A stretch of 64,000 nucleotides of DNA from Pseudoxanthomonas dokdonensis (GTDB lineage: Bacteria > Pseudomonadota > Gammaproteobacteria > Xanthomonadales > Xanthomonadaceae): assembly GCF_001431405.1 (NCBI RefSeq), contig NZ_LDJL01000005.1, positions 62,001 through 126,000 on the forward strand. Reading direction: 5' to 3'. A model generated the notes under the pieces. That model made no database searches and was not told where the DNA came from. It saw only the letters and a program-made list of their open reading frames with translations. Shown here in pieces: positions 16,125 to 24,862 of this stretch. A program made the position numbers and the translations under genes. The number at the start of each line of letters is the position of its first letter. Position 1 is the first letter of the stretch.

Positions 16125-18617
16125 TCATGCATGTGGAGGACTGCCACTGTCCCCCGCACCGAGGCATCGCGCGGCGGCTTCGTCGCGGTTCGCAGCCTTG
16201 TCCCGGGCCAGTTCACAGCGGGCGGCATCAAGCGCCTCGCGCGCTTCCATGGTGAAGTGGCTGTCCTCGCCGAGCTGGCGCTTGTAGGCCGTGTAGGCGT
16301 GGCGCAGCAGCGGCACCGCCGCGGCGACCTGTGAACGCAACACGTGCAGCTTCGCCAGACCCATCTGCACTTCAAGCGTATGCGGATTGTCGGCGCCCAG
16401 CGCGGCAACCGAACCCTGATAGGCCGCCTGCAGCCTGTGCGCCGCCTGGTCATAGCGTCCCAGCGCCAGCAGGTTCATGCCGTGCAGATAATCGACGCGC
16501 AGGCGCATCGGGCTGTCCTGATCATCCAGCGCGGTGAAACTTTCATCCACTTTGACGAACTGTGCTTCGGCTTTGTCGATACGCCCGGCGCGGCTGTGCA
16601 GCACCGCCAGGTTGCTACGTGCCTTGATCAAGGCGGCATGGTCATCCGGGTCGAAAGCCAGCTGCGAATCAACCACGCCTTCGCATGCGGCCAGGCCAGC
16701 ATCGTACTGCGCACGGCGGATGTACCAGTAGCAGCCGGCGCGGTGCGAGAGCAGGGTGGTTTCGACGTCGTCCATGTCCAGCTTGTCGCGCAATGCATCG
16801 GTTGCGTCGATCAAGGTTCTGGCCTCGACGAAGCGCGAGTCGTCAGTGAGATCCGTCGCCAGGTGGTAACGGGCCTGCTGGGTACGCCGGTCGCCGGGAC
16901 CGAGGTGGCGTTCGAACAGATCCACCCCGCGGCGTTCCTGCTCGATCGCCTGGCTGATCTGCATCGCCTCGCCGTAGACACGACCGATGGTCATGCGCAC
17001 GCTGGCCTCGACAATCGGCTGGTCATGCAGACGATCATCGATGCGCAGCACCGCCTGGTCCAATGCCTCGCGGACGGTGGGCTCGTGCTTGCCGCTGCTG
17101 GCATACGGTGAGGCAGCGCCAAGCACGTCCTGGTTGAAAAAGCGGTTGACCGCGTCGGCGATGGCCGCGTTCTCGCGCGCCTCGCGGCCGGCGTCCAGCG
17201 CCTTCAGGTACAGCAGCGAACCGACGCCAAGCCCGAGTGCCAGGGTGGCTGCGGTGGCCATCAACCACGGGCGCCGGGCGCGCTGGCGTTCGACCAGCTG
17301 CTGCATGAGCAGGCGTTGGCGTTCGCCATCCTTGCGTTGCTGAGCTTGCGCGCGGCGCTCGTCCAGGTGACGCAGGCTGCGGCCGAAACCACGCGCCGGC
17401 CTGCGTCGCAAGGGGGTGGCTGCCGCGGCCAGGGCGATGTCGTCACACAGCAGTTCGTCGTCGATCGCCGCTTCCCAGCCCGGCGCCAGCGAACGGCGCA
17501 TGTCGCCGACCAGCAACTGGTAAACCAGCACTCCCAGCGCGAACACATCGCTGCGCTGGGTAGGCATCTCGCCGGCGATGACTTCCGGGGCCAGATAGAG
17601 CAGGCTGCCTGCGCGCTCGCGCAGGTGTTCGGCGGCGATGCTCAGGGTGATGCCCAGATCGATCATGCGTGGTGTCTGTACCGCTTCCGCCGCGCCGAGA
17701 TCCGACAACACGATGCGCCAGTCGCCTGCGGCGTCGCGGACCGGATACAGGTTCTCCGGTTTAAGATCCTTGTGGATCACGCCTATCTCATGCAGCCCGG
17801 CCACGGTGTCGCACAGCTGTGCGCACATATCGACGCGTTGCGCGCGCGACAGGGTCGCCAGGCCGTCCGCCTGCGTCGCCCACTCGCCCAGATGGCCCTG
17901 CGCGAAGTAGGGTAGTTCGATGAAGAACGGCGGCGAGCTGAGATTCCAGCTAATGACGCGCGCGATGTTGGGCAAGTCCGCGCGCACGGCGCCTATGTAG
18001 CGCGACAGAGCGACTTCCCGCTTCAGTCCGCGCAGGCCGGCTTCACCGGTGGCGAACTTGACCACGCGCTGCTGGCCTTGCGGCCCGACGACCAGATAGG
18101 TCACGCCCATGCTGCCTTCGCCCAGCCGGCGCAGCAGCCGCCATCCGGGGCGGTGCGGCAGGGCATCGCCGGCGTGCAGTTCCGGCTCCGTGTCCGGGCG
18201 CGTACCGGCGTCGCTGTCGTTGACAGGCAGGTAGCTGACCGGGGTCGCCAGCCGATACCCATAGCCATGGACCGCGCGCAGGCTGGCCCCCTGTGCGCCA
18301 AGCGCCTGTCGCAACCGGCTGACCGCCTTGGCCAGCGAGTTTTCCGACACCACGCGGCCCGGCCAACCGGCTTCCAGCAACTCTTCCTTGGTCACCACTT
18401 CGCCTGCATGCTTCAGCAGCGCCAGCAGTACGTCGTAACCGCTGCGGTCGAGATCGACGCTGGACCCGCCCAGCCTCAGCGCGGCCTGCTGCTCATCCAG
18501 CACCGCATCGCCAAATCGCCATACCCCCAGCAGCGGCGCCCCCGGCGTCGCTGAAGAATCCTGATGTTCCAACACAAATCCCCCTGATGCATCGCTAGAA
18601 TCGCCCAGCTTCCGCAT
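16125..18617 (-). CDS. winged-helix / Ser-Thr kinase / TPR fusion protein
   Basis: 830 residues. Residues 31-126: OmpR/CadC-type winged helix (LRQALG...LRAVHGYGYRL). Residues 158-400: a Hanks-type kinase with glycine loop LGEGSMGVTY, Lys187 in VVKFA, catalytic loop HKDLKPEN (282-289) and DLG in place of DFG (306-308). After a linker a single membrane helix follows (about 445-470, LMATAATLALGLGVGSLLYL). The remaining part is a TPR array. Start set at ATG 18617; a TTG four codons upstream is also possible. It probably links an extracytoplasmic or TPR-sensed signal to DNA binding and phosphorylation. Targets unknown. Confidence 0.85.
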   Translation of the reverse strand: MRKLGDSSDASGGFVLEHQDSSATPGAPLLGVWRFGDAVLDEQQAALRLGGSSVDLDRSGYDVLLALLKHAGEVVTKEELLEAGWPGRVVSENSLAKAVSRLRQALGAQGASLRAVHGYGYRLATPVSYLPVNDSDAGTRPDTEPELHAGDALPHRPGWRLLRRLGEGSMGVTYLVVGPQGQQRVVKFATGEAGLRGLKREVALSRYIGAVRADLPNIARVISWNLSSPPFFIELPYFAQGHLGEWATQADGLATLSRAQRVDMCAQLCDTVAGLHEIGVIHKDLKPENLYPVRDAAGDWRIVLSDLGAAEAVQTPRMIDLGITLSIAAEHLRERAGSLLYLAPEVIAGEMPTQRSDVFALGVLVYQLLVGDMRRSLAPGWEAAIDDELLCDDIALAAAATPLRRRPARGFGRSLRHLDERRAQAQQRKDGERQRLLMQQLVERQRARRPWLMATAATLALGLGVGSLLYLKALDAGREARENAAIADAVNRFFNQDVLGAASPYASSGKHEPTVREALDQAVLRIDDRLHDQPIVEASVRMTIGRVYGEAMQISQAIEQERRGVDLFERHLGPGDRRTQQARYHLATDLTDDSRFVEARTLIDATDALRDKLDMDDVETTLLSHRAGCYWYIRRAQYDAGLAACEGVVDSQLAFDPDDHAALIKARSNLAVLHSRAGRIDKAEAQFVKVDESFTALDDQDSPMRLRVDYLHGMNLLALGRYDQAAHRLQAAYQGSVAALGADNPHTLEVQMGLAKLHVLRSQVAAAVPLLRHAYTAYKRQLGEDSHFTMEAREALDAARCELARDKAANRDEAAARCLGAGDSGSPPHA

Positions 18618-18993
18618 GAAAACAAGCAAACAGGGCCGCCCTGCGACATGGCAAGCCAGCGTGCCTGGCGTGGCAGCGGCCGATCACCTGGCCAACGCCT
18701 CGGCCAGCGCGATCATGTCGAAACGGCTTTCGCCAGATCGCTCACCCGGCTTGTCCGCTCCAGGAAAATGCATGCAAGTTCCGGGCCAGCACGGTGGCGC
18801 CGGATTCCATCGACCGATTACGCTTGCTCTTGATTCGCTTCCGGCAGGGCCAGATTTCGTTGCTGCCAAGCCGTGGGTACGCGCCTGCGCGTGTTCAAGC
18901 GTTGCCGTGAAAGGCCTGTCCGATTTCCCGGCAGGGGAGGTCGGGCACGCAGACGATGGTATCTGGTCACGGATGACGCGAATACATTGCTGC
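18618..18993. other. 376-base intergenic region
   Basis: Between the start of the kinase fusion gene and the end of the pseudouridine synthase gene, which both read leftwards. I see no convincing gene, repeat or terminator. The kinase promoter should lie near its right of 18617. Confidence 0.5.
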
Positions 18994-19884
18994 TCAAGCC
19001 AGCAGCGCAAACCGGCTGACAAACCGTCGCTCGACGCCGCTGAGCGGATCAACGAATGACAATTCTTTTGCCAGCAGTTGCATCGGCGCCGAATAGTCCT
19101 CGGCGGCGCGCTGACGCAGCGATGGATACAGCGCGTCGTTGACGATAGGCGCCCCCAGCGCTGCCATGTGCACGCGCAGCTGATGCTTGCGCCCGGACAC
19201 GGGCGCCAGGGCATAACGCCAGTACCGTGGCCCACGCGAGATGACGTCAATCCGGGTTTCGGTGTTGGGCTGGCCCTCGATCTCCTGCATGCGGAAGAAA
19301 GGGTGTCCGGTGACCAGGCGGCTGGAGCGGACGCAGGGAAACGCGAGCTCCGGCAACGGCGGGGCAATCGCCTCGTAGCGTTTGTCGATGTGTCTTTCGC
19401 GGAACAGCGCCTGATATCGCGCACGACTGCGCGGGTTGGTCGAGAACAACACCAATCCGGCGGTGTCGCGATCAATGCGGTGCAACGGCGCCAGCGCAGC
19501 ATTGCCGGTGTGCCGGATCAGTCGGCCGAGCAGGGTTTCGTGGACGTGGATGCCGGCAGGGGTGACCGGCAGGAAATGCGGCTTGTCGGCCACCAGCAGG
19601 TCATCATCGATATGCAGCAGCGCTTCCTGGAACGGAATAGGGCGTTCGTCTGCCACTTCGCGGTAGTAGTGGACAGGCAGGCCGGTACGATAGGGCGACT
19701 CGGAAGTCAGCGGTTGCCCGTCATCAGCCAGGATACGGCCACGTTCCATCCGATCCCGCCATTGCGCAGGCGTGACGGCGGGGAAGTGGTCGCACAAGCA
19801 TTCCAGCACCGTCAGCCACGGCCCAGGCGGCAGTTGCAGCGTGCTGGCGGCGAGTCCATCAATGCTGGGGGGACGCATGCGCAT
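18994..19884 (-). CDS. RluA-family RNA pseudouridine synthase
   Basis: 296 residues. Catalytic block HRIDRDTAGLVLF (H135-D140), where D138 corresponds to the catalytic Asp of HRLD in RluA enzymes. Other family motifs: LLVADKPHFLPVTP, IDKRYEAI and the late KHQLRVHMAALGAPIVND. The N-terminal ~85 residues lack a clear S4 domain, so it is closer to RluA/TruC-like members than to RluC/RluD. It isomerises uridine in rRNA or tRNA; the target base cannot be told. Two ATGs lie two codons apart; the first is given. Confidence 0.9.
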   Translation of the reverse strand: MRMRPPSIDGLAASTLQLPPGPWLTVLECLCDHFPAVTPAQWRDRMERGRILADDGQPLTSESPYRTGLPVHYYREVADERPIPFQEALLHIDDDLLVADKPHFLPVTPAGIHVHETLLGRLIRHTGNAALAPLHRIDRDTAGLVLFSTNPRSRARYQALFRERHIDKRYEAIAPPLPELAFPCVRSSRLVTGHPFFRMQEIEGQPNTETRIDVISRGPRYWRYALAPVSGRKHQLRVHMAALGAPIVNDALYPSLRQRAAEDYSAPMQLLAKELSFVDPLSGVERRFVSRFALLA

Positions 19885-19999
19885 TCGACGATCCTGGATG
19901 CCAGCTGGAGATACGACTTGCCTTGATCCGTCAATGGAATCGAATCGGGGCTGTCTGTTGCAAGGCCTTATGAAAGATATCGGCCACGACCGGGGTCAA

Positions 20000-20518
20000 T
20001 CACTGCCAGGCCTTGGATTGTACTCGCCTGGTTTTTTCGGATTCGATGGAGCCACGCTCTTCTTTCCTCTCCCGTTCGAGAATGTAGATGGGTGGAAACC
20101 ACTCGTTAAGCGTCTTTCCGCCGATACGGGTTCTGATGGATAGGAACGTAATTTCCCCCTGAATGTAGTTATCAAGCTCCTGCGTTATCTCGCGCACTTT
20201 TTCGCCAAGGCCATCGTCAAAGTCCATCTGACCTTTTGGCATGAAGCCTAGCCCGAGGTCCACCCAAATAAAGCTTGTACTCAGATCAGGGGTGATTCGG
20301 ACTGGAATATTCTGGTCCTGGCCAGGCAGTCGCTGCAGTTGATCAACAAACTTCTGCAGGTCAGGCTCGAGCTGCACCAGTACTCGGGCGCCCGCTGGTG
20401 TCAACGTCTGCTCGTGATCTGGGACATATGTCTGTGCAATCACCGGCACCGAGAATGTTGAAGCCATCACCATCGATAACGCGATGCCTGTAGTACTTCT
20501 TCCGCGTTTCCTACGCAT
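20000..20518 (-). CDS. exported hypothetical protein
   Basis: 172 residues. Signal peptide with positively charged start (RRKRGRSTTGIALSMVMASTFSVPVIAQ). The mature part includes VRITPDLSTSFIWVDLGLGFMPKG and a charged helix EKVREITQELDNYIQGE. No family recognised. ATG 20518 is chosen because AAGGAG stands at 20525-20530 on the coding strand; a TTG five codons upstream lies before that RBS. The base composition is clearly lower in GC than the neighbours, which hints at recent acquisition. Confidence 0.65.
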   Translation of the reverse strand: MRRKRGRSTTGIALSMVMASTFSVPVIAQTYVPDHEQTLTPAGARVLVQLEPDLQKFVDQLQRLPGQDQNIPVRITPDLSTSFIWVDLGLGFMPKGQMDFDDGLGEKVREITQELDNYIQGEITFLSIRTRIGGKTLNEWFPPIYILERERKEERGSIESEKTRRVQSKAWQ

Positions 20519-20780
20519 TTGCTGCTCCTTCAAGTTTACTTCCAGAATTCTCGTGGTGATTCGACAGAAAAAGCGGTAGACAAATTTCCCAAGCCATCGA
20601 ATACGCCGAGGCTACCACTCTTGACTTTCACCTGCTTTAATTTGTCGAAGCTGTGATGTGCGCCGATCGCACGAGGTCGTTGGCAACGTCAGGCAAGGGA
20701 TCGCGCTCACCATGGCGCGGGGATATCTGTGGGAACCAATTGGTCGGTCACGCGCAGGCAAGGTGCAAGAGATTGCAGAT

Positions 20781-21212
20781 TCATGGCAAAACCTCTGTTG
20801 TGCGCAAGCGGTGCAGAAGCCAGTGGAGGAGCATGCCGACGACCATTGCAGCCGCGAAAACGAACGCAAACACTTGACCGGTCGCCAACAGTGCAATGGC
20901 CGGGCCCGGGCATACGCCTGCCAGCCCCCACCCAATGCCAAATACTGCCGCGCCGATGACCAGGTTCAGGTCGATCTGACGCTGACTGGGAATATGCAGC
21001 GCTGCTGCCAGCACCGGCGTATTGCGTGCGCGGACCCACCAATAGGCGATGGCTGACGGAATCAGAGCCCCGGCCATGACAAGCGCCAGTGAAGGATCCC
21101 AGGAGCCTGCGACGTCAAGAAAGGCTAGAACGCGTGCGGGGTTGGCCATGTCTGAGACGACCAGGCCAAGGCCAAACAGCGAACCACACAGCAATGCCGC
21201 CAGCCGGATCAC
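20781..21212 (-). CDS. YeeE/YedE-like sulfur-transport half (DUF6691 type)
   Basis: 143 residues with four to five hydrophobic helices. Starts at GTG 21212, overlapping the stop of the preceding gene (GTGA), so the two halves are coupled. Contains GIGWGLAGVCPGPAIALLATG with a Cys in GVCPGP, the hallmark of the second YeeE/YedE half. Full-length YeeE (TsuA) transports thiosulfate through a path lined by conserved Cys. Here the two halves are separate proteins, as in BigR-controlled operons. Likely role: export or import of a small sulfur species during sulfide detoxification. Confidence 0.85.
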   Translation of the reverse strand: MIRLAALLCGSLFGLGLVVSDMANPARVLAFLDVAGSWDPSLALVMAGALIPSAIAYWWVRARNTPVLAAALHIPSQRQIDLNLVIGAAVFGIGWGLAGVCPGPAIALLATGQVFAFVFAAAMVVGMLLHWLLHRLRTTEVLP

Positions 21213-21649
21213 GCTCCGCCTCCGATGATCATGCGCACAACCGCCACGGTGGCCATGCCCATGAACATGAAAACGCCAGTGGCCACCATGGAGCGCGGTG
21301 ACAGCCTGGCCAGGCCGCAAACGCCGTGCCCGCTCGTGCAGCCAGATCCGAGGCGTGTTCCAAAGCCGACCAGCAGCCCTGCCAGGATGAGCAGCGGCGT
21401 ATTGGAGCTCGCTAAAGAGGGCAGCGGAACCGGTCTGATCGCCAGCGCCACGCCGGACGTCACCAGCAGCCCAGCCAGGAACAGGCTGGACAAGGCGCGG
21501 TCGCCCGATCGCGACAGGCCAAGCGTGTTGGCAAGCAAGCCGGAAATGCCGGCAATGCGACCAGTCAGCACCAGAAATCCACCTGCTGCCGTGCCGATCA
21601 TCAGGCCGCCGAGGAGTGGCCAGTACCACGCCAGGAAGGGCAGGGTCAT
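21209..21649 (-). CDS. YeeE/YedE-family sulfur-transport half
   Basis: 146-residue inner-membrane protein with about four helices. Motif GFGTRLGSGCTSGHGVCGLARLSPRS gives two Cys in the GCTSGHGVCG loop characteristic of YeeE/YedE. Its start overlaps the last codons of the MBL-fold enzyme (4 bases), and its stop overlaps the next half, so all three are one transcription unit. In Xylella and Agrobacterium such genes belong to the BigR regulon handling H2S. Confidence 0.88.
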   Translation of the reverse strand: MTLPFLAWYWPLLGGLMIGTAAGGFLVLTGRIAGISGLLANTLGLSRSGDRALSSLFLAGLLVTSGVALAIRPVPLPSLASSNTPLLILAGLLVGFGTRLGSGCTSGHGVCGLARLSPRSMVATGVFMFMGMATVAVVRMIIGGGA

Positions 21650-22587
21650 AGCAGATCCACCGGCAGCTTCAGGTAGCGCACCCCATTGTCATCAGGCTCG
21701 GGCAGATGGCCCGCACGCATGTTGACCTGCACAGAGGGCAGAATCAGCCTCGGCATGGGGAGCGTCGCGTCGCGGTTCTCGCGCATCTCCACGAACACGG
21801 CCTCCGTCACGCCTTCATGCACATGGACATTCGCAGTTCGTTCCGCGCCTATGGTGGTTTCCCATGCGAACCGATCCCGGCCCGGGGCTTTGTAGTCGTG
21901 GCAGAGGAACACCCGGGCTTCATCCGGCAGAGCCAGCAGACGCTTGATGGAGCGATAGAGCTGGCGGGCCGAGCCCCCGGGGAAGTCGCAGCGGGCCGTG
22001 CCGTAGTCCGGCATGAACAGAGTGTCGCCCGGAAACACCGCGTCCCCGATGACGTAGGCCATGCATGCAGGGGTGTGCCCCGGCACGTGCAATGCCGTTG
22101 CCTGTAGATTTCCAACGGCGAACTCGGCGCCATCGGTAAACAGATGGTCGAATTGGCTTCCGTCGAGTCTGAACTCCGTACCCGCGTTGAACACCTTGCC
22201 GAAGGTGTCCTGCACGGTGGTGATGTGCTCACCAATGGCAAGCTTTCCGCCCACCTGTTGCTGCAGCCACGGTGCAGCGGAAAGATGATCGGCGTGGGCA
22301 TGCGTCTCCAGCAGCCATTGAACCTGCAGGCCTTCATCACGAATGTACTGGACCAGCGCTGCGGCGGAACCGGTCGAGGTGCGTCCAGAGGGCATATCGA
22401 AATCAAGAACGGTGTCGATGACGGCGCACGCCGAAGACTGGGGGTCACGTACTACGTGACTGGCCGTAAAGGTAACGGGGTCAAAGAACGTCTTCACGGA
22501 AGGCGAAGGCATGAGGCCACCTCGCGCCCTACGCACGATGTCTTGAGCTCTCTCCAGAGCAGAATCGACGATGACAGGCGTATTCAC
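21646..22587 (-). CDS. blh: MBL-fold persulfide dioxygenase-like enzyme (Blh/ETHE1 type)
   Basis: 313 residues. Metal-binding HAHADH at 96-101, then HVPGHTPACMAYVIGDAVFPGDTLF and a late CHDY, as in ETHE1/Blh. The family oxidises glutathione persulfide to sulfite using a single iron. The N-terminal SPSVKTFFDPVTFTASHVVRDP is the standard opening of this branch. Start at GTG 22587 with GGGAG seven bases upstream; an internal ATG at residue 26 would give the more usual length and cannot be excluded. It is divergent from the ArsR-type repressor gene. Confidence 0.9.
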   Translation of the reverse strand: MNTPVIVDSALERAQDIVRRARGGLMPSPSVKTFFDPVTFTASHVVRDPQSSACAVIDTVLDFDMPSGRTSTGSAAALVQYIRDEGLQVQWLLETHAHADHLSAAPWLQQQVGGKLAIGEHITTVQDTFGKVFNAGTEFRLDGSQFDHLFTDGAEFAVGNLQATALHVPGHTPACMAYVIGDAVFPGDTLFMPDYGTARCDFPGGSARQLYRSIKRLLALPDEARVFLCHDYKAPGRDRFAWETTIGAERTANVHVHEGVTEAVFVEMRENRDATLPMPRLILPSVQVNMRAGHLPEPDDNGVRYLKLPVDLL

Positions 22588-22626
22588 GGCATGCTCCCGG
22601 CGTTTGGAAGATGGATATTACTTAAG

Positions 22627-22639
22627 ACTTACATAAAGT
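22627..22639. promoter_or_regulatory. candidate BigR/SqrR operator
   Basis: ACTT-ACATA-AAGT within an AT-rich stretch (22612-22660) between blh and the divergent ArsR-type gene. AT-rich dyads overlapping promoters are known targets of BigR-type repressors. The exact boundary is a guess. Confidence 0.45.
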
Positions 22640-22717
22640 GTGTAACTATTGTCTGGTACCTACTTTCCGGTTCAGCTACCGTGCGGATGAACGGGTACGC
22701 TCTCGCTGTCCTTTCCG

Positions 22718-23065
22718 GTGCCTCCGCTCTTGAACGAACGCCTTACTGCAAACAACCTGGCCGACATGAAGGAGCGGGTGCCTGAAGTGGCCGAATTGCT
22801 GCGCTTCATGGCCACTCCGTCGCGATTGCTGTTGCTCTGCCAACTGTCCCAAGGGGAGGCGACCGTGGGCGCCCTGGAAGAGGCCACCGGCATTCGGCAG
22901 CCGGCCCTTTCCCAGCAGCTTGCCGAACTACGCCAACGGCATCTGGTTGCGACAAGGCGCGAATCACGTTCAGTCTTCTATCGCATCGATGACAGCCGCG
23001 TTGAAGCGATGCTGATTGCACTGCATGGAATCTTCTGCGTGGGTCAGGCCGACGGTCTGCTTTGA
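22718..23065 (+). CDS. bigR: BigR/SqrR-type ArsR-family persulfide sensor
   Basis: 115 residues from GTG 22718; ATG 22766 would shorten it by 16. Winged helix with recognition helix TGIRQPALSQQLAELRQ. Two Cys, C41 (LLLLCQL) and C107 (GIFCVG), are 66 residues apart, the same spacing as the redox pair of BigR and SqrR that forms a disulfide or polysulfide bridge on exposure to sulfide. It lacks the metal-binding ELCVCDL motif of arsenic ArsR proteins. It should repress the divergent blh/YeeE unit until persulfide forms. Confidence 0.88.
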   Translation: MPPLLNERLTANNLADMKERVPEVAELLRFMATPSRLLLLCQLSQGEATVGALEEATGIRQPALSQQLAELRQRHLVATRRESRSVFYRIDDSRVEAMLIALHGIFCVGQADGLL

Positions 23066-23424
23066 GCAGACGAACGTGGACTTCAGCGCTGCCGGAACTT
23101 ATCGGTGGTGTTCACCGCGAAAACCACCGAAAATCATAAGTGACTGAATACATTGCACTTTTGGTTTACCGAGGTTACCGGCTCTACCTCCTTAAGCGTC
23201 GAGTATTCCGTAGCTAGATGGACAGCGCTGAGAATTTGGTTGTCGGTTGAACACTACGCTGAAAAAAGCGACGTTCAGCGAACGGCCCCAGTGCCGGGTC
23301 TAACCCCATAAGGATATGCCCAACAGAGCACGTAGTCCGAGGGCCGTTGGGCGGGCTGCTATCCAATGGTGAAGCAGGAGGCGCGCCAGATTGTGGCGGT
23401 CCCGCTACGCTCGCAACCCATGCT
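23066..23424. other. 359-base junction between chromosome and transposition operon
   Basis: No gene seen. It contains a cluster of related short motifs, GCGCTGAG (23225-23232), ACGCTGAAAA (about 23254) and inverted TTCAGCG (about 23274), next to TGTCGGTTGAAC (about 23241). Clustered short sites of this kind are what TnsB-bound transposon ends look like, but no matching end was found elsewhere. Confidence 0.35.
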
Positions 23425-24858
23425 TCAGCCCCGAGCGCGTTGGGGCCCCCGAGTGGTCTTCTTAACATGGCGTGATCCGCCGCGAACCGTCTGTTTGGCC
23501 TGATCGGCCACCTCGATGCTGGCCCACGAACGACGCTGCGACCATGCAATTCGCACGCTTGAGGCCCCTTGCTGGTCGCAATTCAGCAGCAGCCACGGTG
23601 CACGGTAGCCGGCCCGCAGGCGGTAGTGGTCGTAGAGGGCCGGAAGGTAACGACCCGCTACCACCGTGAATCCGGCCGCGTAGGCCGGCGCCAAGACTTT
23701 GCTCATGGCCGCCCCAAGCAGAGCGTGCGACCCACTGGCGCCATGCGCATACGCCGGATCGTTGTTGATCAAGCGGTGGGCCAACAGACTCAGGGTCCGA
23801 TACGCAGAGCGGGGCAGCATCCTGACGTCGAGATACAACCCGCCAACAACCCGCTGCAACGGCAGCAACAGAAGTTCCTGCCGCGAGCTGCCTATGACTG
23901 CGCGCTTGTTGGGCGCAAGCGACCACGCTTCCCGCTCGCGAGAGGTCAGCGCCGAATCCGACAATCCCGCTGCCAATTCACGCGTCACAGCCACCAAGGT
24001 GGGCGCAAGGGTTGCCGGAAGCTGGGCCATGCCGGGCAAGCCTGGCCAGAAGCTCTTGGCATACTGGGTAGTGGCTGTGCGAGCGTCTTCCTTGGGAGGC
24101 TGTGACGCAGGCCGGCGCAGCAGGTCGCGGCGGTGGGTTTCGTACGAGGCGCGATGCCACATGGATGTCCACGGACGCAAGCTGGCTGGCGCTGTGACCA
24201 ACGCTGCAATGGCAAGCCTGGCACCGGGATCGGGCTCCTCGGGCCCGATCAGAACCGCCTGGCTACGTTGATCTTGTGCCCATGATAGGTACGTCTCTAT
24301 CAGCGCTTGGCGCTCGCCTTCCAGCACCAAGGCACTGTCCAGCACCTCATGTTCCTTGACGTAATCCACCCCGCAGGGGCACTGGAGCAGAACGCCGGTG
24401 CGCTTGAAACCCTCCGACCATGGCGTGCCGCAGCGACGGCACTGCTCCAACAACGGCACATCATGCCAAGGGCAGCGTTCGATCCAAGGCATCTGAAACA
24501 AGTTGGTGTGGTATCCGGTTCGTGCGCAACACGGGCACAGGCGCAGACGCCACGGCAACCATTGCCAAAGGTGTCCTTCGAACGGTTGCCATTCGTGGGG
24601 ACGCCAGATTTCGGGCACGTCTTCGACGCCAGTGACTACGTGCTTCAGGCGAGCCTGGCGCGCCGCGGAGAAGGCCAGTACCTGCGAGAGATCCTCGCGG
24701 TACTGGAAGCCGAAACCAAATGCCGTGGCAAAGTCGCGGGCGCTGAAATGATTCAAGCGGGCCAGATGCAGCACGGTGCCAAACCCGGAAATTCCGGGTT
24801 GGCGATCCAGACGCGCATGGACGAAACCATGCGCATGGGAGGGCAGGGTAAGGATCAT
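23425..24858 (-). CDS. tniQ: TniQ/TnsD-like target-selection protein
   Basis: 477 residues. N-terminal TniQ domain: a zinc-ribbon region LCPCCARTGYHTNLFQMPW...CPWHDVPLLEQCRRCGTPW and a further CPCG, i.e. the CxxC...CxxH...CxxC order of TniQ/TnsD. TniQ recruits the transposase to a target and loads the AAA regulator TnsC. The ~300-residue C-terminal extension is probably DNA-binding and suggests its own target specificity. Start ATG 24858 has AGGAG at 24866-24870, inside the end of the TnsC gene. Last gene of the transposition operon. Confidence 0.88.
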   Translation of the reverse strand: MILTLPSHAHGFVHARLDRQPGISGFGTVLHLARLNHFSARDFATAFGFGFQYREDLSQVLAFSAARQARLKHVVTGVEDVPEIWRPHEWQPFEGHLWQWLPWRLRLCPCCARTGYHTNLFQMPWIERCPWHDVPLLEQCRRCGTPWSEGFKRTGVLLQCPCGVDYVKEHEVLDSALVLEGERQALIETYLSWAQDQRSQAVLIGPEEPDPGARLAIAALVTAPASLRPWTSMWHRASYETHRRDLLRRPASQPPKEDARTATTQYAKSFWPGLPGMAQLPATLAPTLVAVTRELAAGLSDSALTSREREAWSLAPNKRAVIGSSRQELLLLPLQRVVGGLYLDVRMLPRSAYRTLSLLAHRLINNDPAYAHGASGSHALLGAAMSKVLAPAYAAGFTVVAGRYLPALYDHYRLRAGYRAPWLLLNCDQQGASSVRIAWSQRRSWASIEVADQAKQTVRGGSRHVKKTTRGPQRARG

Positions 24859-24862
24859 CGTG

